Origin: Prolixibacteraceae bacterium
GTDB taxonomy: Bacteria; Bacteroidota; Bacteroidia; Bacteroidales; Prolixibacteraceae
Direction: 5' to 3'
DNA length: 41,249 bases
Assembly: GCA_027858715.1 (NCBI GenBank)
Contig: JAQICD010000253.1
Span: 1-41,249, forward strand
Part shown: positions 1-9,486 of the stretch, in pieces
Numbering within the stretch: position 1 is the stretch's first letter
How the letters are laid out: the number at the start of each line of letters is the position of its first letter
Program-made: the position numbers and the translations under genes
The notes under the pieces: model-generated
Told to the model about the DNA's origin: nothing
Seen by the model: the letters and a program-made list of their open reading frames with translations, nothing else
Databases searched by the model: none

Positions 1-93
1 CTCCCACCTTATTCTATTTCAAACGAACCGGTGGGTGCCAATCGCAATCTCAAAACATGGATTGGACTGAAGGCCGGGATACGGTTGTTGTAA
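1..93 (+). CDS. C-terminus of a GFINT-repeat (LA_2272-like) surface protein, partial
   Basis: Frame 1 is open from the first base to the TAA at 91-93 and gives about 30 residues ending in WIGLKAGIRLL. This resembles the end of the complete repeat protein at 6422-7474, which finishes FRIGLRYKL after a similar FSN-containing stretch. I therefore read it as the last strand of a paralogous outer-membrane or surface protein whose start lies outside the window. It would be the second such protein around the LytTR two-component pair. The fragment is too short for a firm family call. Confidence 0.5.
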   Translation, partial: LPPYSISNEPVGANRNLKTWIGLKAGIRLL

Positions 94-129
94 CGATTAT
101 TGGAGATTTACTCAACACACTGAATTATT

Positions 130-155
130 TTACTCAATGTACTGAGTAATTTTTG
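130..155 (+). terminator. Rho-independent terminator after the repeat-protein tail
   Basis: A perfect 7-bp stem (TTACTCA / TGAGTAA) with a 6-base loop is followed by a run of T. It lies 37 bases after the stop at 93 and just beyond the end of the minus-strand regulator at 174. It probably ends the plus-strand gene and could also insulate the convergent regulator. Confidence 0.6.
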
Positions 156-173
156 AGAACATTCGCTATATAC

Positions 174-920
174 TTATAACCTTCGCAGACGATTGATTAC
201 ATCATTCTTTCTGAGCCTTGATATTGGAACGTTTGAACCATGATGTAATATTAAATACCCACCATCAGATTTAACCATACGTTTGATGTATTCAGGGTTT
301 ACCAAATGAGCCTGGTGTGTACGGATAAAACCATAAGGCGTTAATAATTCAACAAAATCTTTCAGGCTTCCCGAAACAATTAGTTCTTCATTGTTTGATA
401 AGTAGAACCGGGTGTAACTTCCATCGGCTTCCAGCCGAACAATATTACCAACCTCGACAAATTCAATCGAATCGACAAACGGAAGCGCTATTCGTTTTTT
501 GTTGTTCGTTTGGTTTGCATTGAAAAGCAGGTTTTTCAATCGGATATTTTCGGCCTTCATTTCGATGGCTTTAATTGCCTTTTGTACTGCCATCAGAAAC
601 TGGTTGGTATCGATTGGTTTAAGCAGATAATCGATGGCGCTGAATTTTATGGCATTCAAGCCATATTGATTGTAAGCGGTAACAAATACTACTTCGAATG
701 TTGCTTTTGGGAATTTCTCAAGAATATCGAAACCGATTCCATCTGTCATTTCTATATCGAGAAATAAAAGTTGAGGCTGATGTGTGTTAATCAACGAAAC
801 AGCTTCGTTTACACCCGATGCCTGTCCTACAATTTGCAACTCACGGCAATTTTCGCTTATCAGGCCTTCAATGTTTCTCCGGCCATTTTCTTCGTCATCA
901 ATAATGAGGCAACTAATCAT
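174..920 (-). CDS. LytTR-family response regulator
   Basis: A DNA-binding response regulator of the LytR/AlgR type (248 aa). The receiver domain covers about residues 2-120, with acidic residues D8/D9, phospho-acceptor D55 in the LFLDIEM motif and K101 in DYLLKPI. A LytTR DNA-binding domain covers about 145-248 (VRLEADGSYTRFYL, GFIRTHQAHLVN). The ATG at 920 is preferred over the TTG at 929, because it sits one base after the kinase stop codon (922-924) and begins directly with the receiver strand. It is co-transcribed with the upstream kinase, its obvious partner. The adjacent TonB receptor and repeat protein are plausible targets. Confidence 0.9.
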   Translation of the reverse strand: MISCLIIDDEENGRRNIEGLISENCRELQIVGQASGVNEAVSLINTHQPQLLFLDIEMTDGIGFDILEKFPKATFEVVFVTAYNQYGLNAIKFSAIDYLLKPIDTNQFLMAVQKAIKAIEMKAENIRLKNLLFNANQTNNKKRIALPFVDSIEFVEVGNIVRLEADGSYTRFYLSNNEELIVSGSLKDFVELLTPYGFIRTHQAHLVNPEYIKRMVKSDGGYLILHHGSNVPISRLRKNDVINRLRRL

Positions 921-921
921 A

Positions 922-3699
922 CTAACCAATGTTTAATTTGATGGAAACCTTGGTTCCCGGGTTTGCATCCAAAATTACAAACTCTGCTTCGTTACCGTAA
1001 ATACTTTCCAGTTTTTCGGCGCAAAGTTTTAAGCCTTTTCCTTTAATGCTAAGGTTTTCTAACGATGTGCTGTTAATTCCCGGGCCGTTATCGGTAATAT
1101 AAATCCTAAGTTCAGAATCGGCTTCCTTAATTTGAATTTGAAGCATGCCTTTGACTGCTGATTTTGCAATTCCGTGTTTAATAGCGTTTTCGATAAGAGG
1201 CTGAAAAAGCATATATGGCACCTCGATCAAATCAATAGGCATAGTGGTATTTACATCAACCTTACAATCAAAGTTTATTCTCAATTTCTCCAGTTCACAA
1301 TATCGCTTCACCATTTCAAGCTCATCGGTAAGCGGAACAAGTTGCTTATCGGCATTTTGCAGCACATTGCGCAGTAAACCCGAAAAGCCAACCAGGTATT
1401 TGTTGGCTTGTTTTGTATCGTTCGATTTTACCAACACCTGGATTGAATTTAAGGCATTAAATAAAAAGTGAGGATTTAGCTGCGATTGCACCGACTTAAG
1501 TTTTAGTTCCTGAATCAACTTTTTTCGATTATTCCTTTTTTTAAGCTGAAGAATGCGCAACTGATAAAATAGAAAGGTGAGAAATATGGAAATAAGAATA
1601 GCCGGAAGCTTCGGTACAATGAAATCTTTAAGCTCATTACGTTTTTCTGCTTTTGAATTTGCAATTACCTCATTGAATATTTCAGCATAGGTTTTTCCAT
1701 TTAATTTCCCAAACTTATTAAATGTTGAACTATACAGTATCTGCCCTTTATCGTCGTACAACAGAATTACATTACCAAACGAAGTCTTCAGAAAGTTTGT
1801 TATTGAAGGAAACATCACGTAGTTTCCATATAAATTAAGTGAATCGACTTCAGCTAATGTTGTTGGTACTGATTGGTGAGAGGAGTCTGTATTCTTCCCT
1901 GAAATACTGTAGGTGATATATTGTATTTGCTCCTTGTTAAAATTACCAATCTGTTTAATAAATTGTATTGGCGTTTCTTCCCATAAATCGATGTAAAGCA
2001 TTGCATATTTTCCTCTGGCAGGAAGAATTTCAACTTCTTCACCTTGCCCGGTAATTAAAGTTTTAAACGGCAACTGTTTACCAACTGACAACGATTTTAC
2101 TCCTTCAATATGCTGGTTTAATGCATTCGTAATCATTGTGTCCCCACAAATTTTTAAATACTCGTCGTAATATTCTTGTCGGTCTAAATTGATTGGATCA
2201 TTTAAGGTTCGGTATAACTGGTCAAACTGTGAGAAATGATTAAATAATGAAAGGGAGCGATAATATTCATATTCGAACTTATTAACCAATGGAGAACCCG
2301 ATTCATACATTTTGATTTCACGCACCCTGTTTCCATAACTTATAAATGTACCTTCACTCCTGAGATCAAATAAATCGTTATAGTGATATGACTTTAAATA
2401 AGTGAAATCGGCATATGCAACTTTGTATTGAAATATATTATGTGTTTTATTGTTAATATTTCGATATTCATCTTCTATTCTTTTCTCAAGCAGTAGGTAG
2501 GCTTTGTATTCATTCGAAAAATCAGAATTTTGAATTGTTTCATTGGTTAATACCGGTTTTGCATGTGGGTATTTATAATTGTTTGTCCCCGCAAACAACA
2601 TGGTATCAATGGTGTAAGTCTTACCTTGATATAAAACATTACGATCCTTAATAATGATTTGAATGGAATCTCCCGGACTTACAAATAAATCCATCGGAAA
2701 AGTTGATACAGTTCCACTATTTACAATAAAACCAACACCACATTTTAGCTTATAAGTATATTGTGTGTTTCCGTTTACCTCATTTTCTATTTTGGATATA
2801 ATATGCGACTGGTTTTGAGGCCATAAACCGACTAAATACAAATTCTTATTAATCTTTTCTGGTTTCTTCCGTACATCAACCAATGTTATTACCGCTTTAT
2901 TGGGAATGTCGAAGCTGGCTTGTGTTATTGCCAATACTTTTTGTTGGTATTTATCAGTAAAAGCGTATGCCAAACCATGGGGTTCAAAGTAGGCTGTATA
3001 GGTGTTTGGGGTTGATTGTGAATTGCGCGGTTTAATAATAAACGAAGTAGAATTAGCAGGTATGAAATTCAGATTATCAACAGAATACCTGTTTCCCAAT
3101 TTTCCTGTTTCTTTATTTAAGTTTTTGGCTGAGAATATAAGAGAAACGATATTTTCAACCTGTAGGTGAATAGAAATATCCAATCCCGAAAGTGTACTTG
3201 AATAGAATGAACCCTGTTCGTTTTCTGTAAAAAGGGTGGTTAAGCCAAACGAACATTCCCCATAGTTGTATTTGTGATTATCAAGCTCACCATTGATTAA
3301 TCTGATTTCACCCGTTAGATTTTGTCGAATGCTGTCGATCTTCTCTGATAAATAGTCGGGATACCAGGTGTCGAAGCAATATAATTTTGTTTTGTCATTT
3401 TCATGCTTTGGCGAAAAACCTCGACTTAAACTACGGTGTCGAATTATTTTATAACTCCATATTTCAGTGCTATCGTTTGGGCGCTCCTTTAGGCTAAAGC
3501 GGGTAACTATATAACATTGAGAAGTAGAAATCGAATCGTTGTTTGCCCAATGGTTTCGAAAAACAGGTACGTTGTCGATAAACTCCATTTCGCATTCAAA
3601 CCAATCGCCAACTTTTAAATGAGACTGTGTTTGCTGATTTGCATTAACAATTGTCCATGTACCAATAATGAGTAGGAAGAACAGATAAAATCGTTTCAT
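922..3699 (-). CDS. LytS-type sensor histidine kinase with a TlpA-like periplasmic region
   Basis: The ATG at 3699 starts a signal peptide (MKRFYLFFLLIIGTWTIVNA), so it is preferred over the upstream alternative at 3810; the protein is 925 aa. A very large exported region (about 21-690) ends in a stretch at about 538-680 that looks like the thioredoxin-like domain of Bacteroidota TlpA proteins. The usual CxxC is replaced (LWEETP). One membrane helix follows at about 698-716. The cytoplasmic His_kinase domain has NPHFLFN (H744), followed by an ATPase domain with an N box (PLIENAIKHG) and ITDNGPGI. It forms an operon with the LytTR regulator. The signal it senses is unknown. Confidence 0.85.
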   Translation of the reverse strand: MKRFYLFFLLIIGTWTIVNANQQTQSHLKVGDWFECEMEFIDNVPVFRNHWANNDSISTSQCYIVTRFSLKERPNDSTEIWSYKIIRHRSLSRGFSPKHENDKTKLYCFDTWYPDYLSEKIDSIRQNLTGEIRLINGELDNHKYNYGECSFGLTTLFTENEQGSFYSSTLSGLDISIHLQVENIVSLIFSAKNLNKETGKLGNRYSVDNLNFIPANSTSFIIKPRNSQSTPNTYTAYFEPHGLAYAFTDKYQQKVLAITQASFDIPNKAVITLVDVRKKPEKINKNLYLVGLWPQNQSHIISKIENEVNGNTQYTYKLKCGVGFIVNSGTVSTFPMDLFVSPGDSIQIIIKDRNVLYQGKTYTIDTMLFAGTNNYKYPHAKPVLTNETIQNSDFSNEYKAYLLLEKRIEDEYRNINNKTHNIFQYKVAYADFTYLKSYHYNDLFDLRSEGTFISYGNRVREIKMYESGSPLVNKFEYEYYRSLSLFNHFSQFDQLYRTLNDPINLDRQEYYDEYLKICGDTMITNALNQHIEGVKSLSVGKQLPFKTLITGQGEEVEILPARGKYAMLYIDLWEETPIQFIKQIGNFNKEQIQYITYSISGKNTDSSHQSVPTTLAEVDSLNLYGNYVMFPSITNFLKTSFGNVILLYDDKGQILYSSTFNKFGKLNGKTYAEIFNEVIANSKAEKRNELKDFIVPKLPAILISIFLTFLFYQLRILQLKKRNNRKKLIQELKLKSVQSQLNPHFLFNALNSIQVLVKSNDTKQANKYLVGFSGLLRNVLQNADKQLVPLTDELEMVKRYCELEKLRINFDCKVDVNTTMPIDLIEVPYMLFQPLIENAIKHGIAKSAVKGMLQIQIKEADSELRIYITDNGPGINSTSLENLSIKGKGLKLCAEKLESIYGNEAEFVILDANPGTKVSIKLNIG

Positions 3700-3889
3700 T
3701 GTATTTGTTTTTAAATTAAACTGATACAAAGCTGATTTTTTTAAGTTTGAAATATTCATACCGATTGACAGCGTGTTGATTTGAATTGGTAGTTGGTAAA
3801 AATAACGCATTTAGCGATTTTCTTTCCTGTCAATCTCTAAGTTTTTACCTGGCAACAGTGATTCTGTCTAAAAAAATATTTTCCAACTC

Positions 3890-3922
3890 AACTAGGGGGT
3901 GTCCAAAATCTTGTTGTCATAG
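3890..3922 (+). repeat. 33-bp upstream box, copy 1
   Basis: This box is identical at 30 of 33 positions to 6355-6387. The shared core includes TGTCCAAAA and CTTGTTGT. It lies 67 bases before the chosen receptor start at 3990. The same box precedes the GFINT-repeat protein, so a shared regulatory site or 5' leader is likely. The neighbouring LytTR protein is a candidate binder, by inference only. Confidence 0.6.
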
Positions 3923-3989
3923 CTGTGTTAAAAGCCTAAAAACAAATTCAAGGGTAATTTTTATTTTTTTGTAAATGAATAATATAGCC

Positions 3990-6347
3990 ATGAAAACACA
4001 ATTTTTTAAAAATCTAATTTTTATAGCCTTAGTATTATTATCTATCAACCAACTTAATGCACAAACATTTACCCAGGTAGTACGCGGTACAGTAATTGAT
4101 GCCGATACCAAAGCGTCCATACCGGGAGCCAATATTGTTATAGCCAAAAGTGATCCCTTTGTTGGCACTGTTTCCGACATCGATGGTATTTTCAGGCTCG
4201 AAAACATCAACCCCGGGCGTATTACATTGTATGTTACCTGCATGGGCTATGAAAAACTTACTGTCCCAAACCTGGAGGTTATTAGCGGTAAAGAAAGTTT
4301 TCTTGAACTTGAAATGGCCCAGTCGTTCGAAGTTCTAAAAGAAGTTACCGTAAAAAACGGCAACAGCAAGGGGAACGAAGTGCTCAACGAAATGGCCATC
4401 ATTAGCGCCCGTGCCTTTACGGTTGACGAGACCAAGCGCTATGCCGGTTCGCTCGACGACCCATCGCGCATGGTATCGGCTTTTGCCGGCGTAACCAGCA
4501 ATGCCTCGGGCCTTAACGAAATTATTGTGCGCGGAAACAGTCCAAAAGGTGTGCAATGGCGCCTCGAAGGGGTTGAAATTCCAAACCCCAACCACTTTTC
4601 GCACCAGGGGAATACCGGAGGTCCTATAAACGCGCTAAGCAGCAACATGCTTGGAACTTCCGATTTTTATACCGGTGCATTCGCACCCGAGTACGGTAAC
4701 GTGCTCAGTGGTATTTTCGACATGAAAATGCGTACCGGCAACAACGAAAAGCACGAATTCACCTTAGGCGTAGGGGCATTGGGCATCGATGTGGCTGCCG
4801 AAGGTCCGTTTAAAAAAGGAAACCGTAGCTCATACAACATCAACTACCGGTATTCAACCCTATCGCTTATCGACCAGCTGGGCTTGATGGATTATGGCGG
4901 CGTGCCTCGCTATCAGGATCTCTCGTTCAAAACCAATTTTATTACTAAAAAAGCAGGCACTTTCTCGCTCTTTGGACTTGGAGGCTACAGCGAAATTGAC
5001 GTTAGTCAACACGACAAAAACGAAGAAACAGTTTTCCAGGGAACTCAAATTTCAAAATTTGGTGTAGTAGGATTAAATCACTTGCTACTTATTAATCAAA
5101 AATCGTTTTTGAAAACATCGGTTTCTGCCTCAAACAATGGCTCGTGGTTCGAAGCCGAATCGCGGTTCTCCGACAACCAGTTTTACGAATCGATGAAACG
5201 CGACTGGGACAAAAATGCCCTGAAGTTTTCGACCCGATACAGCAATAGCATCAACAACAACCTGAGGCTGGTGCTTGGCGCCGAGTACAAACACATGTTT
5301 TTCGATATGAACGACCAGTTGCGCTATCAAAACAATACAACCTGGCGCACCAACATCGACATGAAAGAAAATACCGGGCAGTTTGAATCGTTTGCCAGCA
5401 TTAAATACCGTATTGCCCGCAACCTCAATATGGTGGGTGGCCTGCACTATACCAATTTTTTGCTCAACAACTCGCAAGCTATTGAGCCGCGACTGGCATT
5501 AAAATGGAACACAAGCTCGCGCAGCAGCTTAAATATTGGTTACGGCAAACACAGCATGCCCGAAAATATTGTTACTTACTTTATGCAGGTGTACGACCAA
5601 AACATGAATGCTACAATGCCCAACAAAAACCTCGGCCTAACCAACGCTAACCACTTTATAGCAGGTTACGAGCAGCGCATACTGAAAAACATCAATGCAA
5701 AACTCGAGCTGTACTACCAAAGCCTGTACGATGTACCGGTCGAGAACCTCGAAACCAGCAGCTTTTCGGTGCTCAACGATGCCGGCGGACAAACTTTTGT
5801 TGCCTTGGTTAACGAGGGCAAAGGCCGTAACTATGGAATGGAATTTACCCTTGAGCGTTATTTCAACAACAGCTATTACTACCTTTTTACCGGTTCGCTG
5901 TACAAATCGGAATACATGACCCTTACCAACGAATGGTACAACACCATATTCGACGGCAATTACGCTTTCAATTTCTTAATCGGGAAAGAATTCACCCTTG
6001 GGCGCCCCGAGCGGGGAAACACCCTAAACCTCAATTCAAAAGTTTTGTTTAACGGTAACTGCAAGTACCTGCCTGTCGATTTAGAAGCCAGCCGCAATTT
6101 AGGTAATGTAGTGTACGATTATTCTGACCCTTATACCAACAGGCTCGACAATATTTTCCAGATAAACTTTACGGCCAGCCTTAAGCTAAACCGCAAGCAC
6201 GTAACCCACGAAATACTGCTCGACTTTTACAATCTGTTGAACAATCAGAGCCGTGTTTCGGAGTTTTACAATGCTTATACCGAATCGGTTGAAACCACAA
6301 AACAATTAGCTTTAATGCCCAACGTGATGTACCGTATACATTTTTAA
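3990..6347 (+). CDS. TonB-dependent receptor with carboxypeptidase-regulatory N-terminus
   Basis: An outer-membrane TonB-dependent transporter (785 aa). A signal peptide (MKTQFFKNLIFIALVLLS...NAQ) leads into a carboxypeptidase-D regulatory-like domain (about 30-110: VRGTVIDADTKASIPGANIV). A plug domain follows (about 130-250, NEIIVRGNSPKGVQWRLEGVEIPNPNHF), then a long beta-barrel ending in a typical aromatic terminus (MYRIHF). The start at 3990 is chosen because the paralogue at 29664 has the same ATAGCC-ATG context and signal-peptide start; an in-frame ATG at 3975 also exists. No SusD-like partner is adjacent, so it is not a classical PUL pair. The substrate is unknown. Confidence 0.88.
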   Translation: MKTQFFKNLIFIALVLLSINQLNAQTFTQVVRGTVIDADTKASIPGANIVIAKSDPFVGTVSDIDGIFRLENINPGRITLYVTCMGYEKLTVPNLEVISGKESFLELEMAQSFEVLKEVTVKNGNSKGNEVLNEMAIISARAFTVDETKRYAGSLDDPSRMVSAFAGVTSNASGLNEIIVRGNSPKGVQWRLEGVEIPNPNHFSHQGNTGGPINALSSNMLGTSDFYTGAFAPEYGNVLSGIFDMKMRTGNNEKHEFTLGVGALGIDVAAEGPFKKGNRSSYNINYRYSTLSLIDQLGLMDYGGVPRYQDLSFKTNFITKKAGTFSLFGLGGYSEIDVSQHDKNEETVFQGTQISKFGVVGLNHLLLINQKSFLKTSVSASNNGSWFEAESRFSDNQFYESMKRDWDKNALKFSTRYSNSINNNLRLVLGAEYKHMFFDMNDQLRYQNNTTWRTNIDMKENTGQFESFASIKYRIARNLNMVGGLHYTNFLLNNSQAIEPRLALKWNTSSRSSLNIGYGKHSMPENIVTYFMQVYDQNMNATMPNKNLGLTNANHFIAGYEQRILKNINAKLELYYQSLYDVPVENLETSSFSVLNDAGGQTFVALVNEGKGRNYGMEFTLERYFNNSYYYLFTGSLYKSEYMTLTNEWYNTIFDGNYAFNFLIGKEFTLGRPERGNTLNLNSKVLFNGNCKYLPVDLEASRNLGNVVYDYSDPYTNRLDNIFQINFTASLKLNRKHVTHEILLDFYNLLNNQSRVSEFYNAYTESVETTKQLALMPNVMYRIHF

Positions 6348-6354
6348 AAAATAG

Positions 6355-6387
6355 AACTAGGGGTTGTCCAAAACCTTGTTGTTATAG
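6355..6387 (+). repeat. 33-bp upstream box, copy 2
   Basis: Second copy of the box at 3890-3922, with three differences. It starts 7 bases after the receptor stop and 67 bases before the repeat-protein ATG. Together the two copies bracket the receptor gene in direct orientation. No transposase or obvious target duplication accompanies them. Confidence 0.6.
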
Positions 6388-6421
6388 AATCAGAAAAACA
6401 ACAACATTAAAATCAAAAAAA

Positions 6422-7474
6422 ATGAAGACATCGATTTTAACCTTACTCTTTGCAATTCTATTGGCTACTTTTTCGTATGCACAAGACGAAACAACCGCAA
6501 AAAGCAAAAAAGAAATAACCATCTATTCGTTCATTGTAAACCGGGTTCCCGATGGTTCAAACATTCCCATGCTGGGTTTTCTGAATATTGCAACGGGTAC
6601 TCATAATAGCATCGACATGGGTTTCGCAAATTTCACCCGTAAAGACCAGGCCGGCGTGCAAACAGGTTTTATAAACTCTGTACGCGGAAATCTTGCCGGT
6701 GCACAAATTGGATTTATAAACACAACAGTTAAAAACGCCAAAGGCATTCAAGTGGGGTTTATAAATACAGGTTTAGCCAAATATTCGGGTATTCAAATGG
6801 GGTTTATAAATACATCATTAAAAAAATCGTCGAACATACAGATAGGGTTCATTAATACTTGTACCGACTCGCTAAAAGGAGCGCAAGTAGGCTTTATCAA
6901 CACATCAATAAAGAAAACCAGTGCAGCCCAAATAGGTTATATAAATACGGCGAAAACCCTCAAGGGCACACAAATAGGCTTTGTAAACCTGGCCGATTCC
7001 ATCGAAAGTGGTGTGCCGCTCGGCTTTCTTTCCATTGTACGAAAAGGAGGATATCATGCTCTTGAAGTATCAGTTTCGGAGATGTATCCTCTAAACCTTG
7101 CATACAAAATTGGTGTTAGCCAGTTATACACCACATTCAACATTTCGTATAATCCGTCGAATGTGACGAACATTGCACTGGGTGCCGGACTTGGCTCAAT
7201 TATACCGGTTGGCAATAAAGTAATCGTTAATCCCGAATTTGTGTCACAAACACTCTTTGCGAATAATTATCAGCAATTATCGAGCTTTTCCGTTATGTTT
7301 GGATATAAATTCAATACACACTTGTCGCTTTTGGTCGGACCATCAGTTGTACTTCAATATGGAACCAATAAAAAACCGTTTAACGAGCCTTTTTTCTCTT
7401 TTTCGAACACTACCACTAAAAACGACAACAACATCATAACCGGATTTCGCATAGGCTTACGATATAAACTTTAA
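6422..7474 (+). CDS. GFINT-repeat (LA_2272-like) surface or outer-membrane protein
   Basis: A 350-aa exported protein with signal peptide MKTSILTLLFAILLATFSYAQ. Residues about 75-205 hold eight to nine degenerate repeats of 18-21 residues around the core GxQxGFINT (VQTGFINS, AQIGFINT, IQVGFINT, IQMGFINT and so on). This pattern matches the LA_2272-type surface repeat family. The C-terminal part (about 210-350) alternates polar and hydrophobic residues and ends GFRIGLRYKL, as expected for an outer-membrane barrel. It follows the TonB receptor by 74 bases and carries the same upstream 33-bp box, so the two are probably co-regulated. The molecular function is not known. Confidence 0.7.
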   Translation: MKTSILTLLFAILLATFSYAQDETTAKSKKEITIYSFIVNRVPDGSNIPMLGFLNIATGTHNSIDMGFANFTRKDQAGVQTGFINSVRGNLAGAQIGFINTTVKNAKGIQVGFINTGLAKYSGIQMGFINTSLKKSSNIQIGFINTCTDSLKGAQVGFINTSIKKTSAAQIGYINTAKTLKGTQIGFVNLADSIESGVPLGFLSIVRKGGYHALEVSVSEMYPLNLAYKIGVSQLYTTFNISYNPSNVTNIALGAGLGSIIPVGNKVIVNPEFVSQTLFANNYQQLSSFSVMFGYKFNTHLSLLVGPSVVLQYGTNKKPFNEPFFSFSNTTTKNDNNIITGFRIGLRYKL

Positions 7475-7518
7475 TAATGAAAAACAGTCAAAAGCCGCAT
7501 ATATTCTCATTTGTCCTG

Positions 7519-7526
7519 TAACTTTG
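7519..7526 (+). promoter_or_regulatory. Candidate Bacteroidota -7 box for the M3 peptidase
   Basis: TAACTTTG matches the TAnnTTTG consensus exactly and lies 53 bases before the ATG at 7579. No convincing -33 TTTG is seen at the usual distance. Confidence 0.4.
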
Positions 7527-7578
7527 TAGGTCTTTTCAATACCAATTACTTGTTTTAAACCAATTACACGACAAGAAG

Positions 7579-9465
7579 ATGAATTTTACAATGAAGACAA
7601 AAATGGTTGTTTTAACCGTTTTTGTTATGTTTGCGGCTATGAATACATATAGCCAGAAAGAACGGGCAACAATTGCCGACAAATACAAATGGAACCTGAC
7701 CAACATTTACAAAACAGAAGATGCATGGAAGGTTGACAAAACACGCATTGCTGAACAAATGCAGGAAATAACCCGCTTTAAGGGAACACTTACCCAAAGC
7801 GCTCAAAGCCTACTTAAATGTCTCGAATTCAACAGCAACTTATCGAAAGAAGCCACTAAACTATACATTTATGCCAGCATGCACTCCGACCTCGATACGC
7901 GGGTGATGAAATTCAACGGTATGCAGCAGGAGTTACAGCAAATGTTTTCAGATTTTGGAGCTAAGGCAGCGTTTATTGAACCCGAGATTCTTACAGCCGA
8001 ATGGGAAACCATCGAAAAGTTTATTAAAGAAGAACCCAAACTTGAAGTTTACCGCATGGGGCTCGAAAACATGTTCCGCACCAAAAAGCACACATTGAGC
8101 GAAGCCGAAGAGCGGATTATGGCACTCTCGGGAATGGTTTCGGGCGTACCACAATCGGTATTTGGCACTTTCTCGAATGCCGAAATGCCTGAGCCGGAAG
8201 TTACCCTTTCGGATGGCGAAAAAGTAAAATTGAATAGCGCCACTTACAGTAAATACAGAGCATCGGGCAACCGTGCCGACCGCGAAATTGTTTTCGAAAA
8301 CTACTGGGATAACTTTGCAAAATTTAAGGGCACATACGGCGAAATGTTGTACGGAAACGTAAAAAAGGACGTGTTTTATGCCCGGGCACGCCATTACGAA
8401 TCAGCTCTGGAATCGGCTCTTTATCCAAACAATATCCCGGTTGAGGTTTACCATTCGTTGGTTGACAATGTGAACAAGAACCTGCCGGCATTTCATCGCT
8501 ACCTCGATATCAAAAAGCGCATGCTGGGTGTTGATACACTGAAATATCTCGACCTGTACGCGCCGGTTGTTGAAGATTTAGACCTGAAATACACTTACGA
8601 CGAAGCCGTTAAAATTACGCTTGATGCACTCAAGCCCCTGGGCGATGATTATATGAGCGTGGTAAAAAAAGCTACCGAAGAACGCTGGATCGACGTTTAC
8701 CCAACACCCGGAAAACGCTCGGGCGCTTATTCCAACGGTGCATTTTACGACGGCCATCCCTTCATTTTGCTCAACTACACCGAACTATACAACGACGTAA
8801 GTACACTGGTGCACGAGTTGGGGCACACCATGCACAGCTACCTGTCGAACAAAAATCAGCCTTATCCACTTTCCGACTACCAGATTTTTGTAGCCGAGGT
8901 AGCCTCAACGCTCAACGAGGTGCTGTTGTTTAACTACATGCTCGAAAAAGTTGAGGACGACGATGTACGCCTGGTGTTACTCATGAACTGGCTCGACAGT
9001 TTTAAGGGCACTTTGTTCCGCCAGACACAATTTGCCGAATACGAACTGAAAATACACGAAGAAGTTGAAAAAGGAAAGCCACTTACCGGCGACGAATTTT
9101 CAGCCATATACACCGATATTGTTAATCGTTACTATGGCCACGACAAAGGCGTGTGCAAAGTAGATGACTACATTAGCATGGAATGGGCTTTTATACCACA
9201 TTTTTACTACAACTTCTATGTTTATCAATACAGCACATCGTTTACAGCCTCTATTTCGCTGGCCGAAAAAGTGATGGAAGGCGATAAAGAAGCGCTGGAA
9301 AGCTATTTGGCTTTTCTCTCGTCGGGGGGCTCAGACTACCCAATCGAGCTGCTGAAAAAAGCCGGCGTTGATATGACCACTTCCGCACCGTTCGATAAAG
9401 CCATTGAGTCGATGAACAAGGTAATGGACGAAATTGAAAAGATATTGGATAAGAAACAGAAATAA
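7579..9465 (+). CDS. pepF: M3-family oligoendopeptidase F
   Basis: A zinc metallopeptidase of the M3B (PepF) family, 628 aa, cleaving short peptides. The active site is HELGH at residues 412-416 (LVHELGHTMHSYLSN), with a downstream glutamate in FVAEVASTLNEVLL as third zinc ligand. The N-terminus carries a signal-like hydrophobic segment ending MNTYSQ, so this copy is probably periplasmic, unlike the cytoplasmic PepF of Firmicutes. Starts at 7579 and 7591 are both possible; the second would give a more compact signal peptide. It is monocistronic: a -7 box lies upstream and a strong hairpin terminator downstream. Confidence 0.9.
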   Translation: MNFTMKTKMVVLTVFVMFAAMNTYSQKERATIADKYKWNLTNIYKTEDAWKVDKTRIAEQMQEITRFKGTLTQSAQSLLKCLEFNSNLSKEATKLYIYASMHSDLDTRVMKFNGMQQELQQMFSDFGAKAAFIEPEILTAEWETIEKFIKEEPKLEVYRMGLENMFRTKKHTLSEAEERIMALSGMVSGVPQSVFGTFSNAEMPEPEVTLSDGEKVKLNSATYSKYRASGNRADREIVFENYWDNFAKFKGTYGEMLYGNVKKDVFYARARHYESALESALYPNNIPVEVYHSLVDNVNKNLPAFHRYLDIKKRMLGVDTLKYLDLYAPVVEDLDLKYTYDEAVKITLDALKPLGDDYMSVVKKATEERWIDVYPTPGKRSGAYSNGAFYDGHPFILLNYTELYNDVSTLVHELGHTMHSYLSNKNQPYPLSDYQIFVAEVASTLNEVLLFNYMLEKVEDDDVRLVLLMNWLDSFKGTLFRQTQFAEYELKIHEEVEKGKPLTGDEFSAIYTDIVNRYYGHDKGVCKVDDYISMEWAFIPHFYYNFYVYQYSTSFTASISLAEKVMEGDKEALESYLAFLSSGGSDYPIELLKKAGVDMTTSAPFDKAIESMNKVMDEIEKILDKKQK

Positions 9466-9486
9466 GCTAACGCTGCAAAATTATAT

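Noticed and set aside
4247-5477. Several minus-strand open frames opposite the TonB receptor
   Set aside because: They lie antisense to a strongly supported gene, lack domain features, and follow from its codon pattern.
3890-6387. The receptor gene as a composite insertion bounded by the 33-bp repeats
   Set aside because: There is no transposase and no target-site duplication, and both repeats sit at a similar promoter-like distance before genes.
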